Assembly (NCBI GenBank): GCA_022842785.1
Contig: JALHOW010000010.1
Location: forward strand, 95,224 to 127,350
Direction of reading: 5' to 3'
Origin: Hyphomicrobiaceae bacterium
GTDB taxonomy: Bacteria > Pseudomonadota > Alphaproteobacteria > Rhizobiales > Hyphomicrobiaceae
DNA length: 32,127 bases
Both the position numbers and the translations under genes were made by a program. The notes under the pieces are model-generated. The model was not told where the DNA came from and searched no databases. It worked only from the letters and a program-made list of their open reading frames with translations. Below, piece after piece: positions 16,372 to 24,319 of the stretch. Within the stretch, counting starts at the first letter, position 1, and each line of letters begins with the position of its first letter.

Positions 16372-17250
16372 TCAATCGCGCTTCACGGTGGTTGAGAAAA
16401 TGCCTCCCGGTCTGAAGACGAGGAAAATGAAGAGCAGCAACATCACATAGATGTCGCGCTCGGTCACACCGCGGAAGTACTGGAAGACGTTCTCCGCCAT
16501 GCCGACCAGAAGGCCGGCGATGATGGCGCCCGGAATGCTGCCGAGGCCACCGATGACGGTCACGATCAAGCCTTTGATCGTCAGCGGCACGACCAGGAGC
16601 GGCGAGAGCAGGCCCACAGCCGAGCCGATGAGCGCACCGGCAAAGCCGCCGAGCATACCGGTCACGACGAACGTCAGCGCATTGACTTGATTGATGCGGA
16701 TACCGACAAGCTGAGCGGCAATCGGCTGCTGCGATACGGCGCGCGTCGCCGTGCCGAGCTTTGTTCGGTAAAGCAGGTAGAGCAGGATGAGCATCGCCAG
16801 AATCGCGCAGGCGAAGACGAAGACGAGATCACCGCGGATCATGAACTCGCCCAGGTGGAGAATACCGCCGACCACGACTGGATAATTTTGGGGCATGCCA
16901 TCAGTTGTGTGGACGATGATCTCCTCGGCGAGGAGGAACATGCCGACGGTCGACATGAGTGTCGCGAGCGGGTTCGACAGCGGGATGAAGCGGAAGCAGA
17001 GCCAGTAGATGAACAGCCCAAAGAGGCCGCCCACAGCCGCCGCGATCAACAGCGATGCCCATGCAGGACCGCCGATGAGGGTGATCAGGCGAAGCGCGGC
17101 GTAAGCTCCGCCCACGGAGGCGGCCGCATAGGCCATATTGATCTTGTGCATCACGCCGAACACGAGCGTGAAGCCGATACCGATCAGGGCGTAGGTTGCG
17201 CCAAACAGAACCCCGTCGAGTATCGACTGGGCGAGATCAACAAGCAGCAT
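16372..17250 (-). CDS. livH: Branched-chain amino acid-type ABC permease, LivH-like (first set)
   Basis: A 292-aa permease with the LivH start SILDGVLFGATYALIGIGFTLVFGVMHKINMAY, the coupling region RTKLGTATRAVSQQPIAAQLVGIRINQVN, and the C-terminal FRPGGIFSTTVKRD. It is separated from the binding-protein gene by 76 bp that contain a strong hairpin. Such a hairpin commonly lets the binding protein be made in excess over the membrane parts. Confidence 0.88.
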   Translation of the reverse strand: MLLVDLAQSILDGVLFGATYALIGIGFTLVFGVMHKINMAYAAASVGGAYAALRLITLIGGPAWASLLIAAAVGGLFGLFIYWLCFRFIPLSNPLATLMSTVGMFLLAEEIIVHTTDGMPQNYPVVVGGILHLGEFMIRGDLVFVFACAILAMLILLYLLYRTKLGTATRAVSQQPIAAQLVGIRINQVNALTFVVTGMLGGFAGALIGSAVGLLSPLLVVPLTIKGLIVTVIGGLGSIPGAIIAGLLVGMAENVFQYFRGVTERDIYVMLLLFIFLVFRPGGIFSTTVKRD

Positions 17251-17278
17251 GGGGACGGTGGCTCGCAGAAAAGGGAAA

Positions 17279-17303
17279 CCGGCACCTCGTTACGAGGTGC
17301 CGG
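17279..17303 (-). terminator. Hairpin between livJ and livH, terminator or attenuator
   Basis: Perfect 11-bp stem CCGGCACCTCG / CGAGGTGCCGG with loop TAA (minus strand), 23 bases past the binding-protein stop. On the minus strand it is followed by TTTCCCTTTTCT, an interrupted U-run. Partial termination here would give more binding protein than permease transcript. Confidence 0.7.
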
Positions 17304-17326
17304 CCGGGTCGTATCGAGCGGCTACG

Positions 17327-18529
17327 TCAGTTCAGCGGGTTGTGAAGCACTTCCCACTTGCCGGCCTTGGCATGGACGAAAAGGAAAGGCTTGATCGCTT
17401 CGCGATCTGGCGTCCGCTTCGTCACGCCGAGCAGGCCCGTCGTCTGCTGCAGTTTCGCGAGACCAGCGCGGATCTTGTTGCGGTCGTCCTGGAGCGTGTC
17501 TGGCTTTGCCATGATGCCTTCGCTCTCGATGACCTGCTTCAAGATCATGACGTTCTCGTAGGCCGCGGCCGAATGAAGGTCGAGGCTACCGTTGAACTTG
17601 GCCGCATTGTCGGCCGCTGCCTGGGCTTCTGGCGTAACGGGTGCGAAGCTTGTCGGGATGATAATCGCCTCGGCTTCCTTCGCGCAGCCCTGGAGCGTCT
17701 CGAGGCTGGACGACGACGTCAGGCCGACAAGAAGCTTGGGTGCCACGCCCTGACGCGCCATTTCCTTCAGCATGCCGCACGTCGTGAACGGATGCGCCGA
17801 GATGACCATGATGTCCGCGGCTGCGCGCCGGGCTTCACGGGCCTGGTTGGTGAAGTTCGTGTCATTCAGCAGCCACTTGGCCTCGCCTTTGACCTCGAAG
17901 CCTTCCTTGGCGGCCACTTCCTTCATGACCGCGTACCAGGTCGCGCGGGAATGGGCGAAGTCCTCTTCGACGCCACCAAAGATTGACTTCATTTCAGGCT
18001 TGGTCTTCTTGATTCACTCAAAGAGCGCTTTATACATTGCGGCCTCGTCCGGCGTATTCCGGAAAGCCCACTCCGAGATCTTGGCGAGCCCGCCCTTGAT
18101 CGCAACATCGGTGAAGATCGGGAACTGCAAGCCGCTGTCGCCAGCGTCGCCGACCTTCTTCTGCAGGATGCCGAATAGCGGTTCAGCCACGTTCGAGCAG
18201 CTAGGGCCGATGCCGACCAGCGTGGACGTGGCCGCCATGCGGCGCGCGACGGAAATTCCTTCCTCGGCGTTGCAGCGGTCATCCATGTAGTCGATGACGA
18301 TCTTGCCCTTGGTGCCGTCGCCGAGCTTGACGCCGCCCGATTTGTTGACGACGTCCGCGGCGGCCTCGAGCGACGCTTTGCCATTGACGCCGAAGACGCG
18401 CACGACACCCGAAAGCGCGCCGAACCCGGTCAGGCGAACTTCGCGCTCCTGCGCAGTCGCCGGAGCGCATGTCATCGCCGCCATTGCCGCCACGAGGGCA
18501 GATGACGCGAGCAGACGTGAAATGATCAT
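17327..18529 (-). pseudogene. livJ: ABC transporter periplasmic binding protein (LivJ-like), interrupted by in-frame TGA
   Basis: One reading frame of 400 codons plus stop encodes a type I periplasmic binding protein. It has a signal peptide (MIISRLLASSALVAAMAAMTCAPATAQ), mature start EREVRLTGFGALSGVVRVFG, ligand-pocket region VGIGPSCSNVAEPLF, and C-terminal half beginning SIFGGVEEDFAHSRATWY. At 18014-18016 the frame contains TGA between ALFE and IKKTKPEMKS. Both sides are in the same frame and both look well conserved, so the change is a single nonsense codon, most simply TGG (Trp) to TGA. TGA ends other genes here, so it is not generally recoded. Possible explanations are a recent pseudogene, a sequencing or assembly error, or readthrough. 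A downstream ATG (17992) could start the C-terminal half, but that half would lack export signal and lobe 1. Substrate is unknown. Confidence 0.85.
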
Positions 18530-18821
18530 GTGTGGAACCTCCCTGCAGAACGTTTCCTCGGTGGGCTTTTACGAATTGTGCAGTGCAGCGGTCATGCCGA
18601 CTGATTTGCTCATTCGCCCGTTAGCTGCATTGAGACTTTTGCCTGATGAGAAGTCAAGCTGGCTGGGGAGCTTGCCCTGTCGATTTCACATCGTGCTTCT
18701 GTATCGCTCGGGCACGTTCGCTCATCGCCCCGCAATGTAGCCGAATTGCTGTTTGAGAGTCGGGCTGCTACTGCACCGGGAAACCCAACTCTGAGCGCAT
18801 CCCATCCGGAGTGATTGATCC
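18530..18821. promoter_or_regulatory. Divergent promoter region, livJ cluster / sugar-acid dehydratase
   Basis: This 292-bp gap between divergently transcribed livJ (-) and the dehydratase (+) must hold both promoters. GGAGG lies seven to eight bases before the livJ ATG on the minus strand. No clear -35/-10 pair, EcfG site or known operator was recognised. Shared control of the transporter cluster and the dehydratase is plausible from layout only. Confidence 0.4.
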
Positions 18822-20561
18822 ATGACGACCCGCCGCAAGAGCCCTGAAGAGCTGCGCTCGTATCGCTGGTTCGGTCCGGACGATATCCGAGCCTTCGGCC
18901 ACCGCTCGCGGGCGATGCAGATGGGCTATGGGCCCGAGGATTGGCGCGGCAAGCCGATCATCGCCATCATCAATACGTGGTCGGATCTCAATCAATGCCA
19001 TTCCCACTTCAAGCAGCGCGTCGAGGATGTGAAGCGCGGCGTGCTGCAGGCGGGCGGCTTTCCCATGGAGCTGCCGGCGATCTCGCTCTCAGAGCCGATC
19101 GTAAAGCCGACGACCATGCTCTATCGCAACTTCCTCGCCATGGAGACGGAGGAGCTCATTCGCTCGCATCCGGTCGATGGCGTCGTGCTCATGGGAGGTT
19201 GTGACAAGACCACGCCGGGTCTGCTCATGGGCGCGACGAGCGCTGGGCTCCCGGCCATTTATGTGCCGGCAGGCCCCATGTTGCGCGGGAACTGGCACGG
19301 CAAGGTTCTGGGCTCCGGCTCGGACACCTGGAAATACTGGGACGAGCGTCGCGCCGGCAACATCACCGACAAGGACTGGCTCGATATCGAGGCCGGTATT
19401 GCGCGCAGCGCCGGCACCTGTATGACGATGGGCACCGCAAGCACCATGACGGCCATCGCCGAGGCCATCGGCATGACGCTGCCGGGCGCGTCGTCGATTC
19501 CGGCGGTCGATGCCAACCATTTCCGTATGGCCGCGTCTTCCGGCCGACGTATCGTGGAGATGGTCTGGGAGGATCTGACGCCCGATCGTATTCAGACGCG
19601 CGATGCCTTTGAGAATGCCGTGACTGTCGCCATGGCCATGGGCTGCTCGACGAATGCCGTGATCCACGTGATCGCCATGGCGCGACGCGCGGAGGCCGCT
19701 GTCGGCCTCGAAGATTTCGACCGGCTCAGTCGCGAGGTGCCGGTCATTGCCAACGTTCGGCCGAGCGGCACGACCTACCTCATGGAGGACTTCTTCTACG
19801 CCGGTGGCATCCTCGGGCTCATGGGGCGCCTGAAGGGGAAGCTGCATCTCGATGCGATGACAGTCGGCGGCACGACGGTCGGCGAGAACATTGCCGATGC
19901 CAAGGTCTTCAATGACGACGTGATCCGTCCGCTCGACAATCCCATTTACGCCGAGGGCGCGCTCGCGCTGCTCAAGGGTAACCTCGCGCCCGATGGCTGC
20001 GTGATCAAGCCGTCCGCCTGCGAGCCGCGCCTCCTTAAGCATACGGGTCCGGCTATCGTCTTCGACGACTATCCCTCCATGAAGAAGGCTGTCGATCGCG
20101 AGGATCTCGACGTGACGCCGGATCACGTCATGGTCCTGCGCAATGCGGGACCGCACGGTGGGCCCGGCATGCCCGAGTGGGGCATGCTGCCCATCCCGAC
20201 CAAGCTCGTGAAGCAGGGCGTGCGCGACATGATCCGTATCTCCGACGCGCGCATGTCGGGTACGAGTTATGGTGCGTGCGTGCTGCACGTGTCGCCCGAG
20301 TCCTTCATCGGCGGGCCACTCGCGCTCGTGCGCACGGGCGACATGATCGAGCTGGATGTGGCCGCGCGCACGATCAACATGAAGGTCTCGGATGCGGAGC
20401 TGGCGCGGCGCCGCGCGGAGCTGCCTCAGCAGAAGCCCCGCTATGAGCGTGGTTTCGGCTGGATGTTCACGAAGCATGTTCGCCAGGCGCACGAAGGCTG
20501 CGACTTCGATTTCCTCGAGACGGATCACGGCGCGCCCGTCCCCGAGCCGGAGATCTACTGA
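18822..20561 (+). CDS. IlvD/Edd-family dehydratase, probably sugar-acid (L-arabinonate-type) dehydratase
   Basis: A 579-aa protein, the same length as the characterised Rhizobium leguminosarum L-arabinonate dehydratase. Its three predicted [2Fe-2S] ligands fall at the same positions: Cys59 in WSDLNQCHSHF, Cys127 in MGGCDKTTPGLLMG and Cys200 in SAGTCMTMGTASTM. Lys129 next to Cys127 would be the carbamylated Mg ligand, and SDARMSGTSYG carries the catalytic serine (479). These enzymes remove water from aldonic acids to give 2-keto-3-deoxy acids. True dihydroxyacid dehydratase (IlvD) of leucine/valine synthesis differs in sequence around these sites, so a catabolic sugar-acid role is preferred. 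The exact sugar acid is not determinable. A UUCG-loop terminator follows. Confidence 0.87.
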   Translation: MTTRRKSPEELRSYRWFGPDDIRAFGHRSRAMQMGYGPEDWRGKPIIAIINTWSDLNQCHSHFKQRVEDVKRGVLQAGGFPMELPAISLSEPIVKPTTMLYRNFLAMETEELIRSHPVDGVVLMGGCDKTTPGLLMGATSAGLPAIYVPAGPMLRGNWHGKVLGSGSDTWKYWDERRAGNITDKDWLDIEAGIARSAGTCMTMGTASTMTAIAEAIGMTLPGASSIPAVDANHFRMAASSGRRIVEMVWEDLTPDRIQTRDAFENAVTVAMAMGCSTNAVIHVIAMARRAEAAVGLEDFDRLSREVPVIANVRPSGTTYLMEDFFYAGGILGLMGRLKGKLHLDAMTVGGTTVGENIADAKVFNDDVIRPLDNPIYAEGALALLKGNLAPDGCVIKPSACEPRLLKHTGPAIVFDDYPSMKKAVDREDLDVTPDHVMVLRNAGPHGGPGMPEWGMLPIPTKLVKQGVRDMIRISDARMSGTSYGACVLHVSPESFIGGPLALVRTGDMIELDVAARTINMKVSDAELARRRAELPQQKPRYERGFGWMFTKHVRQAHEGCDFDFLETDHGAPVPEPEIY

Positions 20562-20588
20562 GGCTCAGCGATACAACTCGAGAAACAC

Positions 20589-20612
20589 AAGCGGCGCCTT
20601 CGGGCGCCGTTT
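20589..20612 (+). terminator. Rho-independent terminator with TTCG tetraloop
   Basis: Stem CGGCGCC (20592-20598) / GGCGCCG (20603-20609) closed by the very stable TTCG loop. It is extended by A-T and G-T pairs and ends in TTT, 27 bases after the dehydratase stop. Confidence 0.8.
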
Positions 20613-20694
20613 CGCTGTGCGATTGGGAGCATGGATCTTTAACCGGTGTGTGCTTCGATGGCCGTTATTTCGGATCATCCGGGAGCAAAAGCCC

Positions 20695-21510
20695 GTGACC
20701 AAAAGCGCATTCCAGTCGGCGGCCAAGAAGTGGCTGATCTGTCTACTTGCCGCGGCGCTCTCGTTGCCCGCGTTTACTCTCATCGGCGCGATTCCAGGTG
20801 TGTGCAGCAATCCGCAAGGCGCCTGCTTCGGCGTTGGCATCATCCTGATGTTCTGGGTGGCGCCCGTTGCAGCTGTCGTTTCCTCCCTTTTGCTGTTGCG
20901 GGCAATTGGGCGGCGGGTGAAGGGGCTTGGCATGCGGGCCACCTGGACCGCTGCGGCGCTCCTTTGGTTTCTCACTGGAATCCCCATGTTCGCCATGGGG
21001 GCTATCGGTGTCCTCGGAACGGCATTGGGTGGGCGTTACGATTTTCTCGCCTACAGTCTCATTGCGCCGCCCGTGACGATCGTCTTGTTCCTCTTGACCT
21101 TTATCGCGTTCCTTTGGCGGGCTGAGCCCGACGACGTTTTCCCGGAGGAAACAGCGCGTCAAACTGCATTGACTGTGGCTGCCGTTGCGGCGGCTCACGT
21201 GACGATCCTTCATGCCGGGCCCGCTCTCGCCAATCTCAGCCTCATTCCTTTCCTTGCCCTCGGTGTGCTTTTGCGCCCGTTGCTCGAATTGCTAAGAGTG
21301 GTGGCTGCCGTTGCTTCGCTCGGCCTGCCGACCAAGTTCCTTCCGCTGATCTACTGGATCGACTTCGCAATCTTCAGCTCGGCATTGGCGTATGTGATCA
21401 CGCACGCGAGCAATCGGCACTCGCCGCCGGGCAGGTCTTGGGTCGTCCAGCGTGCCGCATCGCAGCCAGGGGGGCCGCCCCGCGCCACGTTCGGCCGGCG
21501 CGATCGCTAA
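20695..21510 (+). CDS. Polytopic membrane protein of unknown function
   Basis: A 271-aa protein from the GTG at 20695, chosen because GGGAG lies nine bases upstream; the longer frame back to 20392 overlaps the dehydratase and its terminator. About six to seven hydrophobic segments are visible: KWLICLLAAALSLPAFTLIG, GIILMFWVAPVAAVVSSLLLL, WTAAALLWFLTGIPMFAMG, LIAPPVTIVLFLLTFIAFLW, then a broad region from TVAAVAAAHVTI to ALGVLLRPLLELL, and a last one near WIDFAIFSSALAYVITHA. The C-terminal tail is basic and low in complexity. No family or functional motif was recognised. It converges on the alpha/beta hydrolase gene with six bases between stops. Confidence 0.6.
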   Translation: MTKSAFQSAAKKWLICLLAAALSLPAFTLIGAIPGVCSNPQGACFGVGIILMFWVAPVAAVVSSLLLLRAIGRRVKGLGMRATWTAAALLWFLTGIPMFAMGAIGVLGTALGGRYDFLAYSLIAPPVTIVLFLLTFIAFLWRAEPDDVFPEETARQTALTVAAVAAAHVTILHAGPALANLSLIPFLALGVLLRPLLELLRVVAAVASLGLPTKFLPLIYWIDFAIFSSALAYVITHASNRHSPPGRSWVVQRAASQPGGPPRATFGRRDR

Positions 21511-21516
21511 GCAGCG

Positions 21517-22296
21517 CTATCCCATATGCCCCAGCACGGCCTTCGCTACGGCCTCCGGCTGATCGAGCTCGGCGAGGTGGCCGGCGCCGACGATGGTCGT
21601 GATCTTCGCGCCGGCGGGGATGGCTTTCGCGATTCTGTCCGCGTACGAGCGCGGCATTACGCGATCGGCCTCGCCCCAGATGAGCAGTGTCGGTGCGGTG
21701 ATTAGAGGTAGGCGCCGTTCGAGCTTCGTATTGCCGAGTGGCCAGAAGATGCGGGCGGCCGCCTCCGCCGCACGCGTCTGCTCGATGGGCCATTCCACAG
21801 AATTGGCCCCGGCAGGCATGGCTTTCATCTCTTTGTAGATCTCGCCATTGGCGCACAGCAGGCCGGGAACGTCTTCGGCACGCTGCGCCCACACATCCGT
21901 CGCCGGGTCCTTCTCGTCAAACAGGCCGAACGGCGCGATCATCGCAATGCGCCGCACGCTTTGTGGCCACAGCGCAGCGATCTCGGCGACGAACGAAGCG
22001 CCGACCGAACTTCCTGCGAGGTCGGCACCGTCGAGCCCGGCCTTCTCGAGCAGCGTGCGTGTCGCGACCAGCCAGTCGAGATGTGTGTCGAGAATGTTGT
22101 GACCGGTCGCGCCGGGAAAACCCGGCATCGACGGCACCACGACCGTACGGCTCTCGGCGAGATGGTCGAGAAAAGGGATCCAGCGCGGCAGACCGCCGAA
22201 GCCAGCGAGGAAGCCGATCTTCGGGCCGCTACCCTTGGTCCACACGCGGCAGGGATGACCGTTGACGTCGACGGTGGTCGTGGTGGGCTCGCTCAA
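21517..22296 (-). CDS. Alpha/beta-fold hydrolase
   Basis: A 259-aa single-domain hydrolase with the nucleophile elbow G95-S-S-V-G99 (nucleophile Ser97), the acid Asp211 in WGEADRVMP and His240 in GAGHLAELDQPE. The oxyanion region is FLAGFGGLPRW. The fold group includes C-C bond hydrolases, esterases and haloperoxidase-like proteins, and the substrate cannot be told. It follows the LLM oxidoreductase by 43 bp on the same strand. It could hydrolyse an ester or lactone produced by that oxygenase, as in Baeyer-Villiger-type pathways; this is inference from context. Confidence 0.83.
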   Translation of the reverse strand: MSEPTTTTVDVNGHPCRVWTKGSGPKIGFLAGFGGLPRWIPFLDHLAESRTVVVPSMPGFPGATGHNILDTHLDWLVATRTLLEKAGLDGADLAGSSVGASFVAEIAALWPQSVRRIAMIAPFGLFDEKDPATDVWAQRAEDVPGLLCANGEIYKEMKAMPAGANSVEWPIEQTRAAEAAARIFWPLGNTKLERRLPLITAPTLLIWGEADRVMPRSYADRIAKAIPAGAKITTIVGAGHLAELDQPEAVAKAVLGHMG

Positions 22297-22339
22297 TGGA
22301 CGCTCTCCCGTGGTGCGTTTCTTATGGATTGTGGATTGA

Positions 22340-23638
22340 TCATTCCGCTGCCGCTGGCGCCGATCCGGCGAAGGCCGGCAGTGACGCGCGCTCGGCCATT
22401 TTGAGCGGCTTCGGCCACCACTTGTTCTCCCACTCGGCGAAGAGCGGCTTCAATCGCGGCATGACCTTCTCCGCGAAGACGCGCGTATTGTACTTGGTGA
22501 GGTCCTTCGACATGTTGCCGAACTGCATGAGCAGCATGAGTTGGCCGATGTTGAGCGTCTTGGCGAGCTCCATGAGCTGGTCGGTCACGTCGTCCGGTGA
22601 GCCGACGATGACATAGCCGTTGTCGACGATGCCCTTCATGTCGCGCGCCAGCATCTGCATCTTCATTGCGGACGGGGCTTGGGTCGACGGCCCCGCTTTC
22701 GAGGCGTCCGCCGCCATCTTCACTTGGCTTTCGAGGCCCGCGCGCTGTGTGGCTTCGGTCGTATAGCCTGGCGGCGCGGCAAAGCGCGGATCGACGTGCA
22801 GGCAGCGGCCGTAGAAGTATTCCGCTGGCTCCGAGTAGAGATCCATGGCCTGCTGGCGGCTTTCCGCGACGCCGACCACCTGCGCAAAGCCGGCGCGGTA
22901 CGGATTGCGATCCTTGCCGAGCCTGTCCATCTCGGCCCAGAAGCCCTTCATGACATTCTGGGCCATCTTGTAACCGTAGTAGGACAGGTAGCAGAACACG
23001 TAGTCGCGCTCGGCCGCCCACCGCCATGTCTCGACGGAACCGGCGCCTGGGATCCAGATCGGCGGATGCGGCTCCTGGATCGGTCGCGGCCAGATGTTCA
23101 CGTAGCGCTGCTGGTTGAAGCGGCCGTTGAAGGCAAACGTATCCTTCTCCTGCCATGCGCGCATCACGAGATCATGCGCCTCGTTGTAGCGCTCGCGGAG
23201 CTGGCTCGGGTTGGCGCCATAGGCATACGTCGTGTCCATGGGCGTGCCGACGGGGAAGCCGGCAATGAGCCGCCCACCCGAGATGCAGTCGATCATCGCG
23301 AACTCTTCCGCGACTCGCGTCGGCGGATTGTAGAGCGCGAGGCTGTTGCCCATGACGCAGATTGCGGTGTCTGTGGTGCGCCTCGCGAGGGCTGTCGCAA
23401 TCAGGTTCGGCGAGGGCATGAGCCCGTAACCGTTCGAGTGATGCTCGTTGCAGCAGATGGCGTCATAGCCGCACTCGGCCGCGTACTCGAGCTCGTCGAG
23501 AAAGTCGTTGTACATGTGGTGGGCGCGCTTGGGGTCGAACAGCGACGAATGGATATCGACCCACACCGACGGATGCTTCTCCTTGAAGTCGTTCGGTAGC
23601 TCCGTATAGGGCATCAGGTGGAACCAAAGCATCTTCAT
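22340..23638 (-). CDS. LLM-class flavin-dependent oxidoreductase (copy 1)
   Basis: A 432-aa bacterial-luciferase-like TIM-barrel protein, starting MKMLWFHLMPYTELPNDF, as its paralogue does. The upstream frame to 23725 adds 29 unconserved residues and is dropped. Family features are CCNEHHSNGYGLMPSPNLIAT near the N-terminus, NPPTRVAEEFAMIDCISGGRLIAGFPVG, and GSPDDVTDQL in the C-terminal part. Such enzymes use FMNH2 or F420 for monooxygenation of aldehydes, sulfonates, long-chain alkanes or cyclic ketones. Cofactor and substrate are not evident. It is very similar to the protein at 24320-25663, with most differences at residues 300-350 and the C-terminus. Confidence 0.88.
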   Translation of the reverse strand: MKMLWFHLMPYTELPNDFKEKHPSVWVDIHSSLFDPKRAHHMYNDFLDELEYAAECGYDAICCNEHHSNGYGLMPSPNLIATALARRTTDTAICVMGNSLALYNPPTRVAEEFAMIDCISGGRLIAGFPVGTPMDTTYAYGANPSQLRERYNEAHDLVMRAWQEKDTFAFNGRFNQQRYVNIWPRPIQEPHPPIWIPGAGSVETWRWAAERDYVFCYLSYYGYKMAQNVMKGFWAEMDRLGKDRNPYRAGFAQVVGVAESRQQAMDLYSEPAEYFYGRCLHVDPRFAAPPGYTTEATQRAGLESQVKMAADASKAGPSTQAPSAMKMQMLARDMKGIVDNGYVIVGSPDDVTDQLMELAKTLNIGQLMLLMQFGNMSKDLTKYNTRVFAEKVMPRLKPLFAEWENKWWPKPLKMAERASLPAFAGSAPAAAE

Positions 23639-23772
23639 TTGGCGCGCTCTCCCGGCTTGGCGATGCGTGACCGCCCTCGCGTTCATTCTCGTTGCTTGCA
23701 GAAAGTTTGTGGGAAGTCCGGGCACGGCGCAAGTCCTGCCGACGCATGTGCCTTGGCCGCGCTTGAATAGCT

Positions 23773-24279
23773 CTACGAGGCGAGCCTTCCGGTCAGGTAA
23801 CGCTCGATCTCCCGGCTATTTCGGAAAGTTACGATCGGGCCTTTGAAAGTCCCGAGCTTCTCTACAAGGCCGGGACGCCGGTTGTGGGGATAGTTCCACA
23901 CATACTTCAGGAACTCCCAATCGAACCGCTCGGGGCATCCATCCGCAAGGTCGGGGCGCGTACGGCCGTAGGTCGTAGTGATCCGCTTCAGCACTCGCAT
24001 GATGCAGAGCCAGCGCGGTAAATCCAGGAGGAAGACCGCGTCAGCCTCACGCAATCGCATGTCGAGCGTGCCGCCATAGTCACCGTCCATGATCCAGCGC
24101 GGCTGCGCGAGAAGCTGCTTGATTGTCTCGTGCCACGTGTCCCCATCGGGTTCGGTCCAGCCGGCGAGCCAGTAGTGCTGGTCCAGGTGCACGACAGGTA
24201 ATCCGCATTGCGCCGCGAGGCGTCGAGCAAAGGTGGATTTCCCCGCGCCCGGGCTGCCGAGTATGAGCACGCGCTGCAT
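23773..24279 (-). CDS. Small P-loop NTPase, adenylate kinase/FlaR topology-modulation-like
   Basis: A 168-aa protein. Walker A is GSPGAGKST (residues 8-16) in QRVLILGSPGAGKSTFARRLA. A nucleotide-kinase-like layout follows, with HLDQHYWLAGW, RWIMDGDYGGTLDMRL and DAVFLLDLPRWLCIMRVLKR. This pattern is that of the short AAA or 'DNA topology modulation protein FlaR-like' kinases, whose substrate is unknown. AGGTGG lies eight bases before the ATG at 24279, preferred to the GTG at 24291 that sits inside that site. It lies between the two LLM oxidoreductase copies, 40 bp after the first, and has no evident link to their chemistry. Confidence 0.8.
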   Translation of the reverse strand: MQRVLILGSPGAGKSTFARRLAAQCGLPVVHLDQHYWLAGWTEPDGDTWHETIKQLLAQPRWIMDGDYGGTLDMRLREADAVFLLDLPRWLCIMRVLKRITTTYGRTRPDLADGCPERFDWEFLKYVWNYPHNRRPGLVEKLGTFKGPIVTFRNSREIERYLTGRLAS

Positions 24280-24319
24280 GACAGCGACCACCTGAAATTC
24301 GATCCGTGCTCTTTGCGGC

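Noticed and set aside
18014-18016. Selenocysteine or general TGA recoding as the explanation of the stop in livJ
   Set aside because: TGA is used as a normal stop in neighbouring genes, no selenoprotein family is involved, and the site looks like a Trp codon.
18535-18556. GGAAC...CGTT near the livJ start as an EcfG promoter
   Set aside because: Spacing is 12, not 16-17, and it points away from livJ and toward the dehydratase from nearly 270 bp away.
19089-20528. 479-codon minus-strand open frame opposite the dehydratase
   Set aside because: Antisense to an enzyme with all three cluster cysteines in place. The composition (His/Arg/Asp rich) is that of an antisense frame.
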